A DNA stretch of 64,000 bases from Bombyx mori (lineage: Eukaryota > Arthropoda > Insecta > Lepidoptera > Bombycidae). The stretch's first letter is position 1; each line of letters begins with the position of its first letter. A program made the translations under genes and the position numbers. A model generated the notes under the pieces. That model made no database searches. It was not told where the DNA came from and saw only the letters and a program-made list of their open reading frames with translations. Below, piece after piece: positions 10,622 through 20,789 of this stretch. The stretch is from NCBI RefSeq assembly GCF_030269925.1, contig NC_085124.1:930001-994000 (forward strand). The letters run 5' to 3'.

Positions 10622-13600
10622 GTTAGAAGATTTGTATTATTTTTTTCATAATATAATCACAAACTAAAGTGAGCATGTGTGTTTGTATGGTTGTTTGTTT
10701 ACCTTTACCCTGACTGTTCTCGCATTGTTGTTCCATTGCCACACAATGACGCTTGGAATTTGAGGGAAGACTTTTAACATTATAGCAGGTGCCATAAATT
10801 CCGATAAGTGATATTTTTCAAGAAATGTTATTGTTTTTTTTTTTATTGCTTAGATGGGTGGAGGAGCTCACAGCCCACCTGGTGTTAAGTGGTTACTGGA
10901 GCCCATAGACATCCACAACGTAAATACGCCACCCACCTTGAGATATAAGTTCTAAGGTCTCAGGTATAGTTACAATGGCTGCCCCACCCTTCAAACCGAA
11001 ACGCATTACTGCTTCACGGCAGAAATAGGCAGGGTGGTGGTACCTACCCGTGCGGAGTCACAAGAGGTCCTACCACCAGTAATTACGCAAATTATAATTT
11101 TGCGGGTTTCATTTTTATTACACGACTTATTACATTTTATTTACTATTTAGCTCTAAACATCAACTTCACTGACCTTAGAAATGACATGAAATGTTACAG
11201 ACTAGATATACTTTTGTCCCAAATGAATTACGCCTTATGAAAACTTTTATCTGGTGTAATGTATAATGCATTAATAGTAACAGCACATGTGTGCTATTTC
11301 GCTTATAAAATTAAAAGACCGTCCAGCATTCAGTCCACCTGATTGTGAGTGATCACCGAGATTAGCATTGTCAGAGTCACAACCAAACTGCTGGTTAGGA
11401 CTCTTCAAACTTTAGTTTAAGCGTCCATAAAAAAGATTAATCTTATTGCCGCAAGTATCTCCCGTGTTCTTAACATCAAACACCAAAATCAAAACAACTG
11501 CTAAGAGTGTGAAAATTTTACGTATCATTTGTTAATAACAAGCTTTTGCCCGCGACTCCGTCCGCGTGGAATAGTTACTTTGGCATAATGCCAAATTTTA
11601 CCCCCCACTTCATTTACATAGTAAGTGAAAATATTTTTGAATTATAGAATGTTATGGAAACTATCTAAACCCCTATTTTGAAACATTATTTATTGGTGCT
11701 CTACTTGTATTGGTCTTACCGTTATATAGCTTATATATAGCCTTCCTCAGTAAACGGGCTATCTAACACTGAAATAATTTTTCAAATCAGACCAGGAGTT
11801 CCCGAGATTAGCGCGTTCAAACAAACAAACTCTTCCGCTTTATAATATTAGTATAGATTATGAGATTATTGATTATTGACATCACTGATCCAAACTCACG
11901 ATCCATAAGTTCAAAGAAATTGATCAAGCTATTGTTTTCCCAACTTCAATAAGTATTTCTAACGGACCCAGATCACTAACATAAGACATGGTGTCATTTA
12001 AATTAAACATAATTAATTTAAATGACACCAAAATTTGATGCTAATAATAAATACGAAAATTCTAATTATAAGCAAAACTTAAATTAATAATACTTACAGC
12101 AATAACAGGCCTTCAATGGGAAGCGATTACAATTACCTCTTAGATGACCTTGGAAACAAAGTCGAAGACAGTTTGAGATACAAGGATAAGCCGGCGGAAT
12201 TAAACTCTGGCCCTTCTGAGTACGAGGATATAATGAACAATGGGTATGTTGATCTGGACGCATTGTCTGAAAATAAGGGCTTTGTTCTGAATGATGATGA
12301 ATCGGCGAATAAAATGAGAAGTCGCGACGATTTGCTTATTAGTAGAAGTGATGTCCAAACTACTGGAAAGAAATGGTAAGATTTCTTTAAGTTAATTATT
12401 AAACTCCGTATCGCAGGAAATGTCGTAGATAAACTTTTTTTCAAATTCTACATTTACAGTTTCTGTCTAAGTACTGTTCCAGATTTTGGTATCTACCCTA
12501 TTGCGGATGGGAGGTCAGAGTGATTCGTACGCCTCTTATTATCTCCTAATTGAGCTTACTATTTTTGTCTGATCGCTGCAGATTGTGGCTGTACAAGCGC
12601 TACAATGATAGTAGTATAAAAAAAGGATACTCTACATTGTAATATTTTATGTAGTTTTATTTATTTATTACTTAGATGGGTGAACGGGCTCACAGCTCAC
12701 TTGGTATTCAGTGGTAACTGGAGCCCATAGACATCTACAACGTAAACGCGCCCACCCACCTTGAGATATGAGTTCTAAGGTCTCAGTATAGTTACAAATG
12801 CTACCCCACCATTCAAACTGAAACGCATTACTGCTTCACGGCAGAAATAGGAAGGACTCACAAGAGGTCCTACCACCATAAGTTAAATGTATTTACGGTT
12901 AATTGGTAAATTAATTATATAATTTATTTTGGCTGTTGACTTATCTACGGCAATAGTCTACTTCTTAGTTTACTTCTTATCTAGCAATAGTCTACTACTT
13001 CGTCTGCAATTACTTTAGTAGGGTAACAAATAAGAGCATTAATACTTGTTTTTCGAAGGCGTTACATAACCAATACGGTAAATTCTTAGTGTGTATTTGC
13101 AAAACATTGATCATCATCGCACTGTCTCTGACAAAACCGAGTAAAGCCAGCTACAAAACTTGTTGACACACTCTGGACAAAATGACTCGGCGGGATCTTC
13201 GTATCAAGCCCCATGATTTTCTTACCGATCGAAAATAAAATAACTGAGGTACTTGCAAATTTCAGTGCATTTAAAGAGATGAAGATACCGTTTTTTTTCC
13301 ATAATAAATCTCCAAAGAACAAAAAAGCCAAAAAAAGGAAGACTTGTGCTAATTGCAAGAAGAACGAGGTGCCGAAATCAACGAAAGCTACAACGACTGA
13401 TAAATCAAAAAGTAAGAGGTCACAAGAATTTAAAATATGTCCCGTTTGCAATAAAAGATACAGTATAGAGTTTGAAACAGATTCGGAAAAGATTGGGGTG
13501 ACTCCAAAAATGATTCATAACAGCAGGCAGTATTTTGCAGAAATATTAAAGAAAGATAACAATAAGAGTCTACCGAATGCCGAAGAAGATTATGACAATG

Positions 13601-13740
13601 GTCTATCTTTCATAGACGATAAAAGATTGAAGAGATATAGCAGTGAAGAGAACATTTTAAAAGAATTAGATGAAGTACAGAAGAAAGTTGATAACGTTGA
13701 TATAAATTTACCTAATTTTGAGAAACGTAACTTAATTTAA
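10395..13740 (+). CDS. Uncharacterised secreted protein gene, 3 exons
   Basis: I do not recognise this gene. Three exons (10395-10621, 12100-12375, 13209-13740) join in matching phases (2/1, 2/1) to give about 344 codons. The start MLQYYFIYYCFILTQCIHTY looks like a cleavable signal peptide, followed by an acidic, charged region. Exon 3 is lysine-rich with two CxxC pairs (CANCKK and CPVCNK, about 35 residues apart), which could bind a metal or form disulfides. The C-terminal third is charged and helix-like. The donor of exon 2 (TG|GTAAGA) is good; the exon 1 donor (CG|GTTAGA) and exon 3 acceptor are weaker. A polyadenylation signal follows at 13788. The gene lies just inside the right arm of the long inverted repeat, and both introns contain SINEs. 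Alternative first or last introns are possible. That it is a real gene is inferred from phase agreement and codon content. Confidence 0.6.
10830..11130 (-). mobile_element. Bm1-type SINE, 5'-truncated, in intron 1
   Basis: T-run, TTGCTTAGATGGGTGGAGG, then body through AATTATAATTTTGCGGG to TTACACGA. It lacks the tRNA-like head. Confidence 0.85.
11536..11862 (+). mobile_element. RTE-like LINE 3'-UTR repeat
   Basis: It begins TTTTGCCCGCGACTCCGTCC and ends with TTCCCGAGATTAGCGCG, AACAAACAAACTCTTCC and an ATTAGTATAGAT tail. This is a widespread moth repeat usually attributed to the 3' end of an RTE-type LINE. It has no coding capacity here. Confidence 0.5.
11990..12029. repeat. Perfect 16-bp hairpin in intron 1
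   Basis: Arms GGTGTCATTTAAATTA (11990-12005) and its exact reverse complement (12014-12029) are separated by 8 bp. It lies about 70 bp upstream of the exon 2 acceptor. No family assigned. Confidence 0.8.
12100..12375 (+). CDS. Exon 2 of uncharacterised gene
   Basis: Acceptor CTTACAG|C at 12099/12100 and donor TG|GTAAGA at 12375/12376. Encodes an acidic stretch (DYNYLLDDLGNKVEDSLRY, EYEDIMNNGYVDLDALSE) with no recognised domain. Phase 1 in and phase 2 out fit both neighbours. Confidence 0.6.
12655..12884 (-). mobile_element. Bm1-type SINE, 5'-truncated, in intron 2
   Basis: TTACTTAGATGGGTGAACG to GAGGTCCTACCACCAT. A gap of about 20 bp removes the CAGGGTGGTGG block. Confidence 0.8.
13209..13740 (+). 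CDS. Exon 3 (two CxxC pairs) of uncharacterised gene
   Basis: In-frame TGA at 13183 limits the exon on the left. The acceptor TATCAAG|C at 13208/13209 gives the phase needed by exon 2. The product is basic (KSPKNKKAKKRKTCANCKK), then CPVCNKRYSIEFE, then an acidic helical tail ending FEKRNLI at the TAA of 13738-13740. A minus-strand frame overlapping it (13086-13451) is a shadow. Confidence 0.65.
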
Positions 13741-13787
13741 GTGTTATCTGTTTGTCGCTCTTTGTTTGTTAGTTCATTTATTTTAGA

Positions 13788-13793
13788 AATAAA
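13788..13793 (+). terminator. Polyadenylation signal AATAAA
   Basis: AATAAA 48 bp after the stop codon of the uncharacterised gene. Confidence 0.6.
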
Positions 13794-13862
13794 TGTAATT
13801 GACAACGCATTACCATTTAATTTTTTTAAAATGGCAAAAGTATTCCTGTATGTTCAGCTATT

Positions 13863-15187
13863 GGATCTTATGAAAGAAATTGAGACGTTAAACTAGTCAA
13901 ATCAAATCTCCAACAAATCTCCAAGTAGACAACTGTATCGATGCAATTGGGTCAACAAATCCAAACATCTGCCTATGTTTGTTTGACTTGTTGTTAAAGA
14001 GACAAGTAAATCTATTGTTATAAATTGGAATACTCAGAAATATTGTATTAAAATGCAATTTTGATCGTCTCGCTGTTCGAGTTACTGAGCCTAACTATGA
14101 TTCGTGGTGTATGCTATTTTTTGAAGTCTAGTTACCTTTCGAATTCATGAAGTAAATACATACATTCATGTCCGGTATTAAGCCACCAATTATACCGTTG
14201 AAAATATACTGTGTATGTAGAATGTTCCCGTTCTCATGTCTCATCTCTCTCGTTTACAAAATAACATTAATTGTACAAAATCACATGTGTCGCAATATCG
14301 CTGAGTAGGTATCTCGATAAAAAATATATAAAGTATACTTCAACAGTTTCAAACTTAACTAATAATGAAGTAGTAAGTAGTATCAACTTCAAATTTAAAA
14401 TCTACAAGCATTCAATTAGTTTATTTAAGTATTTTCAAATACGTAATCCAATATTAGTTTGATAGACACATCAATCGCAAAGCGTTGAATGATATTTTCA
14501 CAAAACAATTCAAAAAGAAAACGTCGTAAAATGTAATTATTAATAAAATTTGAAATCTTTAATGTCTGTCGCCGATGACAAGCACACGCTCTCCAAATTG
14601 TAGGGCCCATCTGAAATTAGATAATAAAACAATTAGAAACAGATAGATGGCTATTATCAGTAGTTCAGCAAGCGGCCTCGTAGGTGATAACGGAACCTAT
14701 AAGCTCAATTTGAAAGCCCTAGGCGTGAAGTAAAAATCTTAATTGTAATGTAAAAAGGGCTTCAAACTAGAATGCTTGAAAGCTTCGGGGTCCTATTAGA
14801 AACTTTAAAGTCAACGTAATCTAAAACGTAAGATGCACAGTGTACTTACTCTTTTCGGGCAAGTTTACCAACTTTTGTAATACGTACTTAAGACATGTTC
14901 ATTAATAACTTAACAGCAAAGGAATCGCATTGTTTGATAAAAACCAAATGCGCATTTTTTTTAAATTAGCATCGTACTTTCTCATCCTCTACTAACATCA
15001 TTGTTTATTTGGAGGTAAATACAAAAGAAATATCTTCCACCGAGCTGATGGAATTGCTCGGTATCCCTACGGTCCGAATGCTATTCTTTAGAACTTGTTG
15101 TTAGCGAGCTTTAGGCATCTTTTAAACATCTTCTATACGTATGATATCTACCCGCTACAACTACATGAATTCGCGAAGTTTGCGGTT
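13863..15187. repeat. Right arm of long inverted repeat
   Basis: Reverse complement of 1-1445, lacking the roughly 110-bp LINE tail found at 780-895. Similarity fades near 13863, about 120 bp beyond the stop codon of the small gene. At 15188 the comparison ends because the partner reaches the window edge, so the arm may be longer. Arms are very similar over the parts checked by eye. Confidence 0.9.
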
Positions 15188-15324
15188 TCAATTTTAAATC
15201 ACGGATATAATGTGCCGGTAAACCGTTCATGAACAGGTAAGTTATTACGTTATCCATTTTTATTATAATTCATACCATGGCATATCATATCACAGCAATC
15301 TTGTAGTAAGTATTCTATGATCAA

Positions 15325-15597
15325 TCATCGGTCATCGTCCTCGCCGAACCCGTCGCTTGCGACGAAGGGCTCGACAAGTACATTAACCCAAAGACACAGC
15401 CTACTCGTCGAGTTTCTCGCCGGATCTCCTCAGTGGGTCACGTTTCCGATCCGGTGGTAGATTCTCGAAGCACTGCTCTTGCTAGGGTCAGTGTTGGCAA
15501 CACTCCGGTTTGAGCCCCGTGAGCTCACCTACACGTCAAGGAGAAGCTGAAATAGCCTCTCAAGGCTATCAGCATAGGTAGGGAACAAAAAGAGCAA
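15325..15597 (+). mobile_element. Family L repeat (LINE 3'-end-like)
   Basis: Contains CTCGCCGGATCTCCTCAG, GTGGTAGATTCTCGAAGC and GGCTATCAGCATAGGTAGG. The family is found throughout the window in both orientations and always ends at the same side, consistent with a 5'-truncated LINE tail. It could be the silkworm L1-like BMC1 family, but I cannot verify that. Confidence 0.7.
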
Positions 15598-15954
15598 TCA
15601 AATTACGGTGAACATAGTGCCAATGTTCTCATTTAACACAGTAACAAATTAAAAGCCATTTGCCAACGAGCAACTAATCCAGCTATATATATATGATTAC
15701 CAATGTCAAACCACTGCGTTGATGGTATCCCGGATTCTCGTCGCGCAGATGTGATGGCTTCTCTAATAGCTAGAGGCACAGAAATTGTCATGCACATTGG
15801 CGGCTCCCCGGTCACTGTAAATAATGTTGTATATATAAAGATTTCTGTACAAACTGTATCAGAATACTAAATCCTATAGACAAATAAAAATAATAATTTT
15901 AATCTTAATTAATTAGTGATAAAAATGAGTGAATTTTGTACATCACAGTTTTTT
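15598..15954. other. No recognisable feature
   Basis: AT-rich; the 60-codon minus frame at 15633-15815 has no recognisable features. Confidence 0.35.
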
Positions 15955-16300
15955 TTTAATTGCCCTTGTAGGCAGACGAGCATACGGCCCACCTGATGGT
16001 GAGTGGTTACCGTCACCCATGGATTTTAGCAATGCCAGGGGCAGAGCTAAGCCGCTGCCTACCGCTTAATACTCTCCACAAGCCTCGTTTGAAGAAGGAT
16101 ATGTCATAGCGCTCGGGAAACACGTGAAGGGGAACTCATTCCATAGCCGGAGGGTACGTGGCAAAAAAGATCTTTCGAAACGCACTGTCGATGAACGCAG
16201 TGGTTCCAGATAATATGGATGAACTTTGCTCCGATGGCAGGAGGTGCGGTGATAAAAAGGAGATGAGGGAATCATCTCAAACAATTCCTCAGAGCACGTT
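15955..16300 (-). pseudogene. CR1-like LINE ORF2 C-terminus
   Basis: A T-run at the low end is the poly(A) tail of a minus-strand element. The frame encodes HRSKVHPYYLEPLRSSTVRF, RSFLPRTLRLWNEFP and then CFPSAMTYPSSNEACG, the end of a CR1-type reverse transcriptase protein. Only the last 80 or so codons remain. Confidence 0.7.
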
Positions 16301-16559
16301 ACGTTATTATAACTTAAATAGTATAAAAAACATAATATGGATCTCCACAAGCATAACCAAGCACTTAGATGACCTGTAAGCGACTGTCTTCGATGACAAA
16401 AAGCATGTGTGCAATAACATAAAATACTCAGCAAAAAGTTTTGTACTTCGGATAATTAACAATTAAAACTGCTTACTGTAGAATCTATAGTTTCTAATAC
16501 CACCTCATTTCTCAGCAAAGTTCAAACAATATTCTGAAAGGTATGAACTAATCTTTGAT

Positions 16560-16650
16560 TATCTATATATAGGTATTAATGGGTGAAGCAAAAACTTTTT
16601 ATCCCTTTTTACGAAAATTGCGCGGACGGAGGAGTATGAAATTTTCCGTA
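16560..16650 (+). mobile_element. Fragment of Helitron-like family B
   Basis: GTGAAGCAAAAACTTTTTATC through GCGCGGACGGAGGAGTATG matches the 5' end of the family B repeats, here in the opposite orientation to the long copies. Confidence 0.6.
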
Positions 16651-16909
16651 CTAAACTAGTTCTATTACGGTATAACCATAGAAATAAAATGTAATGAAAT
16701 GAAAGAGATGACATAAATCCAATGAAAACGTATTTTTCACAACTCGGGACAACAAACACTGCAAAAAGTAAATAATATCTAAATAAACCTTTTCAAGCAC
16801 TTTCAAATCGTCATGGGTTTCCCGTTGATATTAAAATCGTCAGAAAGGTTGAGGACAGAGGAGGTAATAGATAGGAGGAGGACGAAGTAACAAATATTTG
16901 TTTTACGAA

Positions 16910-17103
16910 CTTTTAGATCCAAAACTGGGTCGGTTACTATAAGAATTCTTTCGGAAATAAACTCTCATGTCCTGCGGTATATCACGCGCTTGTGGAACAT
17001 AGTAAGTCCAAGAGGTATCGGTCAGCAGTTCTCCGGTCTTCTTGTCATAGACTAGTCTCTCTGTGGTCCAGTATCCTAAGCCCATTATGAAAGCCCCTTC
17101 TAT
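16910..17103 (-). CDS. AOX-like exon 14: late Mo-domain fragment
   Basis: GTCCACAG|ATA. IEGAFIMGLGYWTTERLVYD, TSWTYYVPQARDIPQDMRVY and a final GSK match a segment that normally lies about 200 residues after exon 13. It is only about 95 bp from exon 13. The expected (R)SKA.GEPP continuation is absent; the frame stops soon after GSK. Confidence 0.8.
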
Positions 17104-17178
17104 CTGTGGACCAAACAAATATTATTTTCAACATTATCAAAATGTCAATTTGTCCTTAACTTAAAAACCCCTAATCTA

Positions 17179-17525
17179 TTATAATCTTATTATTCCCATT
17201 TCTATTCCGCCATGGGTCAATGACACAGTACCGTCTACATGATAAACTGATATATTTACATCAAAATAAGGAGCAATAGTGCTAGCCCATTTCAAGAAAC
17301 TAAAACGCAATCCCTTTTTCAGCCATCTGTTATTCTTATTAAAAATTTCAACTGCTTTTCTTCGTTCTTTATATTTGGATTCCTTCATTAAAGTGTCAAG
17401 CATTTCTCTTAGATCTTTATGTTCTGGATCTAAGTTAGCAAGCCTTAATTCTATAGGATCTAAATTTGCTTCGTAGGCAATTCTGTCCATGAATAATTCA
17501 ACGAATGACACAGCCTCTAGTGTGC
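17179..17525 (-). CDS. AOX-like exon 13: Mo domain, donor lost
   Basis: TTTCCAG|GC opens the exon. GTLEAVSFVELFMDRIAYEA, LDPIELRLANLD and VSLTHGGIEMG follow family order. After GGIEMG the family continues with QG.NTK, but here the frame reads into TAA at 17179-17181 and no GT donor follows ATGG (it reads ATGGGAATAA). The natural exon end should be at about 17196. Confidence 0.8.
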
Positions 17526-17644
17526 CTGGAAAAAAATGACGGTTAATTAGAGCGGTGCGCGTACCAACGCAACAAAGCATCTGTCTTGTATCTTAGACAT
17601 AATCTCATATTGCCGTACCTAAGTAGAATATTAAAAAAACTCAC

Positions 17645-17840
17645 CAGGTGCTCTGAACCAGCTGTTTTTAGCAGTATCGGTGATTGTATTAATACACTGA
17701 AATGACCACGTAGATTTTTCATAGCAGTTATTATAAACATCTCTACTGATTGAAGGTATGATCTCATTGACTTTATAACCATTGTCTTCGTACAATTTGA
17801 AATTTAAGTATTGAATTATTCCACTTCGGTTTATTCCAGC
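17645..17840 (-). CDS. AOX-like exon 12: Mo domain
   Basis: TTTCAAG|GCT to ACCTG|GTGAGT. AGINRSGIIQYLNFKLYEDN, then TDTAKNSWFRAPG, the family's conserved N.W.RAPG segment, which continues into exon 13. Confidence 0.85.
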
Positions 17841-17904
17841 CTTGAAAAAAAGATGTGTATTTAAAACTTACCGAATTATATAAAGCGGTTTAGGTTTTTC
17901 TAAT

Positions 17905-18465
17905 AGGCAATATAAAATTTTCTGAAAAAAAATCTGAAAAGGATACTACACTGTAAGTTCTTATTGGCGGTGGAATATCATTCGAACTCATGGCGGCAGC
18001 ACAGCAAACAGTTCCTTTAGAACACGCCGACCTGTGTCGCACAAACACAATTTGGCACAAAGATAGTTTATATCATAGTATTTTTAATTTAAAATTTTAT
18101 CGCGATTTGTGACCCGGCCAAAGTCGAATACTCTATTATTATCTTATACCTTTAAACGAGCAACTCTTGTATATATATCAATATATAGGTATATATAATC
18201 TGAATCTCGGAAACGGCTCCAACGATTTTCATAAAATTTAGTACACAGAGGATTTCGGGGGCGATAAATCGATCTAGCTACGATTTATTTTCAGAAAATG
18301 TTGTTTTATTCGTGTTTTCAATAATCAACTTTATGACTCTCCTTGACATCTATTGGTGAATAATAATACTATTTTTCTTAATTGAGGGCAACTAACCGCT
18401 TTAAAGACACAACAAGATGGCGTTATCAAAAAAAAAACGAGCAAAGCTCGGTCATCGTCTTTTTT
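17905..18465. other. Intron with dispersed moth repeat
   Basis: 18170-18460 contains AATCTCGGAAACGGCTCCAAC, GCGATAAATCGATCTAGC and ends with the small hairpin CGAGCAAAGCTCG. It looks like a dispersed repeat of unassigned class. Confidence 0.45.
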
Positions 18466-18684
18466 TTTAATTTATTGCATAGATGGGTGGACGAGCTCAC
18501 AGCCCACCTGGTGTTAAGTGGTTACTGTAGCCCATAGACATCTACAACGTAAATGCGCCACCCACTCTTTGAGATAAGTTCTAAGGCCTCAGTATAGTTA
18601 CAACGGCTGTCCCACCCTTCAAACCGAAACGCATTACTGCTTCACGGTAAAAATAGGCAGGGTGGTGGTACCCGCCCGCGCAAA
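18466..18684 (-). mobile_element. Bm1-type SINE, 5'-truncated
   Basis: T-run and GCATAGATGGGTGGACG through GGGTGGTGGTACCCGCC. It abuts a plus-strand Bm1 copy in head-to-head orientation. Confidence 0.85.
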
Positions 18685-19311
18685 CAAATGTTCACGCCCC
18701 AACAAATGTTCACGATTGACTTCCACGGTGAAGGAACAACATCTAATTATATAAAAATGGTTTGCTTTTCGTTAGTCTCGCTAAAACTCGAGAACGGCTG
18801 GACTGATTTGGCTAATTTTGGTCTTAAATTATTTCTGGAATTCCAGAAAAGGTTTAAAATGTATATAAATATGAAAATGCTCGAAATTCAATAAAAAATA
18901 ACAATTTTGTTTTTCCTTTGATGTGTCCTGTCCCCCGTCGGACGGATTCCTTTTGTTTGTTTTAAGTTTATTTTATACAAAAGCTTAAGTCTGATATTAA
19001 TCCATTGAGGCACTGCGAAGTCTGCCGGGTCAGCTAGTCGTGTAATAAAAATGAAACCCGCAAAATTATAATTTTACGTAATTACTGGTGGTGACACCTC
19101 TTGTGAGTCCGCGCCATCCTGCCTATTTCTGCCGTGAAGCAGTAATTCGTTTCGGTTTGAAGGCTGAAGCAGCCGTTGTAACTATACTTGAGACCTTAGA
19201 ACTTATATCTCAAGGTGGGTGGCGCATTTACGTCGTAAATGTCTATGGGTTCCAGTAACCACTTAACACCAGGTGGGCTGTGAGCGCGTCCACCCATTTA
19301 GCAATAAAAAA
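18685..19311 (+). mobile_element. Bm1-type SINE split by a Helitron
   Basis: Starts AACAAATGTTCACGATTGAC and reads ..GGAACAACA, then resumes after 19037 with TCGTGTAATAAAAATG and continues to the TTTAGCAATAAAAAAA tail. Removing 18742-19037 restores a continuous Bm1 body. Confidence 0.9.
18742..19037 (+). mobile_element. Non-autonomous Helitron (family A) inside Bm1
   Basis: 296 bp starting TCTAATTATATAAAAATGG and ending GCCGGGTCAGCTAG, inserted exactly between A and T of the Bm1 motif AACA|TCGTG with no target duplication. TC start, CTAG end and A|T insertion are the defining Helitron features. Sister copies lie at 21571 and 53201. Confidence 0.9.
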
Positions 19312-19437
19312 AACAGATCTAGAAATCGGCTGATAGTTTATCGATAGAAACTAATGATACTCGATCCCGGGTTTTTCTTTGATTACAAATTTAACATAAT
19401 GTAAGTGAAACGACGAAATGTATGAACAAATAATTAC

Positions 19438-19621
19438 TTCCATATCAGCAATACACGGAAATCTCTTTCCGTAAGCTCTTGTAGTAGTTGAGAGCGGAAG
19501 TACGAAGCGACATGGCCTGTTCAATTTGAATGATACCAAACTGCACGACACAGCTACTTGGTTGGACCTCGTGACCTTGATACCGTAAGAACCTCCTAAG
19601 CGTCGGACTTTTATGTCTATC
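19438..19621 (-). CDS. AOX-like exon 11: Mo domain
   Basis: ATTACAG|G to ATGGAA|GTAATT. RRLGGSYGIKVTRSNQVAV and RPCRFVLPLSTTTRAYGKR match the GG.FG.K and substrate-pocket blocks. RFVL replaces the R-C-M-L type segment of xanthine dehydrogenase, favouring aldehyde oxidase. Confidence 0.9.
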
Positions 19622-20038
19622 CTGTAATCAATTGAATAAAACGCACCATTAAAATACAAAACCTGCACTCAACACTTGTCTATATCAAAAAATTTGAATC
19701 TTTAATTTTCAAAAATAGTAAATCTAAGTATGGTAGGCGAGGAATGTTGAAAAAATGACTAAAGCTTTCTGTGGCTCAACAATCATTCAGTCTTATGAAG
19801 CAGAACTCGACCGAGACAGACCAAGCCAAGCTGGTGCTCGTCAACGACATGAGTCATGACAACCATTAACTCGTTCGATCAATGGGCTATGCGAAATTTG
19901 CCAAAATGGGTCCACTAACTCATACCCTTGGATTAAAATCGACGCTTGCAGAAACTTTAACAAGCAATACCGTCACCCAGCTGCTCTATCGCAAGACCGG
20001 TGCAAAGCAGCTTACACGTCGTCTAATTAGATTTCCGT

Positions 20039-20101
20039 ATCCATTTGTAGACATCAGTCTACAACTGTAGACAGTCTGTAGACTGATGTCTTCAAATGGA
20101 T
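20039..20101. repeat. 25-bp imperfect hairpin in AOX-like intron
   Basis: ATCCATTTGTAGACATCAGT (20039) pairs with ACTGATGTCTTCAAATGGAT (ending 20101); the stem extends to about 24 of 25 matched bases around a 13-bp loop. The surrounding intron (19670-20300) contains no other recognised feature. Confidence 0.75.
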
Positions 20102-20307
20102 GAAATCCGAAGTACTTAAAGGGGTCGTGATTTAAGTGAGATTCTTTACTTAACTCTGTGACCGACGTTGACGGCTTAATGTGGAGATGAGGGCACCATC
20201 TTTGAAAGTCGCTACTTCGTTCTGCAAGCCTGGTTCTACAGAGATCTGCCTCAAAAATGCTACACACCTGTATATCGAGTGATTAGAATATAATTCATAA
20301 GCCTTAC

Positions 20308-20789
20308 CTATTAGCGTCTAAATTCAAAGCTTTTGATATCACAGCCTGCACACCATCCATATTTTGGACAGAAGGATAGACCTGTAATCCTTCTTCAGTT
20401 GAAAGCGTTACACAAACTAAAATTTCCATACTAAAGTGGTATTGCCCATAAATAGTGGCATTTCCTTTGACAACTTGTGTGGTATCATGACCTCTAGTCG
20501 TTGCGTCTACAGAGGTTAGTATTGAATTTCTCTTTGGGTCTCTTATAGCATCACTAATATCTAGTACTGGTTTCCGGATATTTGTATATTTGATTTTAAC
20601 ATTTTTAGCAGCGATTACAGCTATATGTTGATATTCAGCTACAATTATCCCCAAAGGTTGATTATAGTATTTGACGTCCCCAGAACAAAGAATCTCTTCA
20701 TCTGATGTGTTAACCGCTTCTTTTGGAATGAACGAATTTTTGCCAGGAATGTCTTTAGCCGTGTAGAATGCTATAACTCCTTTTATTTT
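20308..20789 (-). CDS. AOX-like exon 10: Mo domain
   Basis: GCACAG|AAA to AATAG|GTAAGG; 160 codons plus 2 nt. KIKGVIAFYTAKDIPGKNSF, YYNQPLGIIVAEY, YGQYHFSMEILVC (family GGQ.H..ME..) and GVQAVISKALNL lie in order. This segment contacts the molybdopterin cofactor. Confidence 0.9.

Noticed and set aside
13086..13451. 121-codon minus-strand frame with clustered cysteines
   Set aside because: Antisense to exon 3 of the small gene, with no start context or homology that I recognise.
1..15187. Polinton/Maverick element, suggested by long terminal inverted repeats and size
   Set aside because: No DNA polymerase B, integrase, ATPase, protease or capsid reading frame is found between the arms.
16800..16905. 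Possible C-terminal exon of the aldehyde oxidase-like gene
   Set aside because: A short minus frame ending in TGA exists, but none of the conserved C-terminal motifs of the family can be seen.
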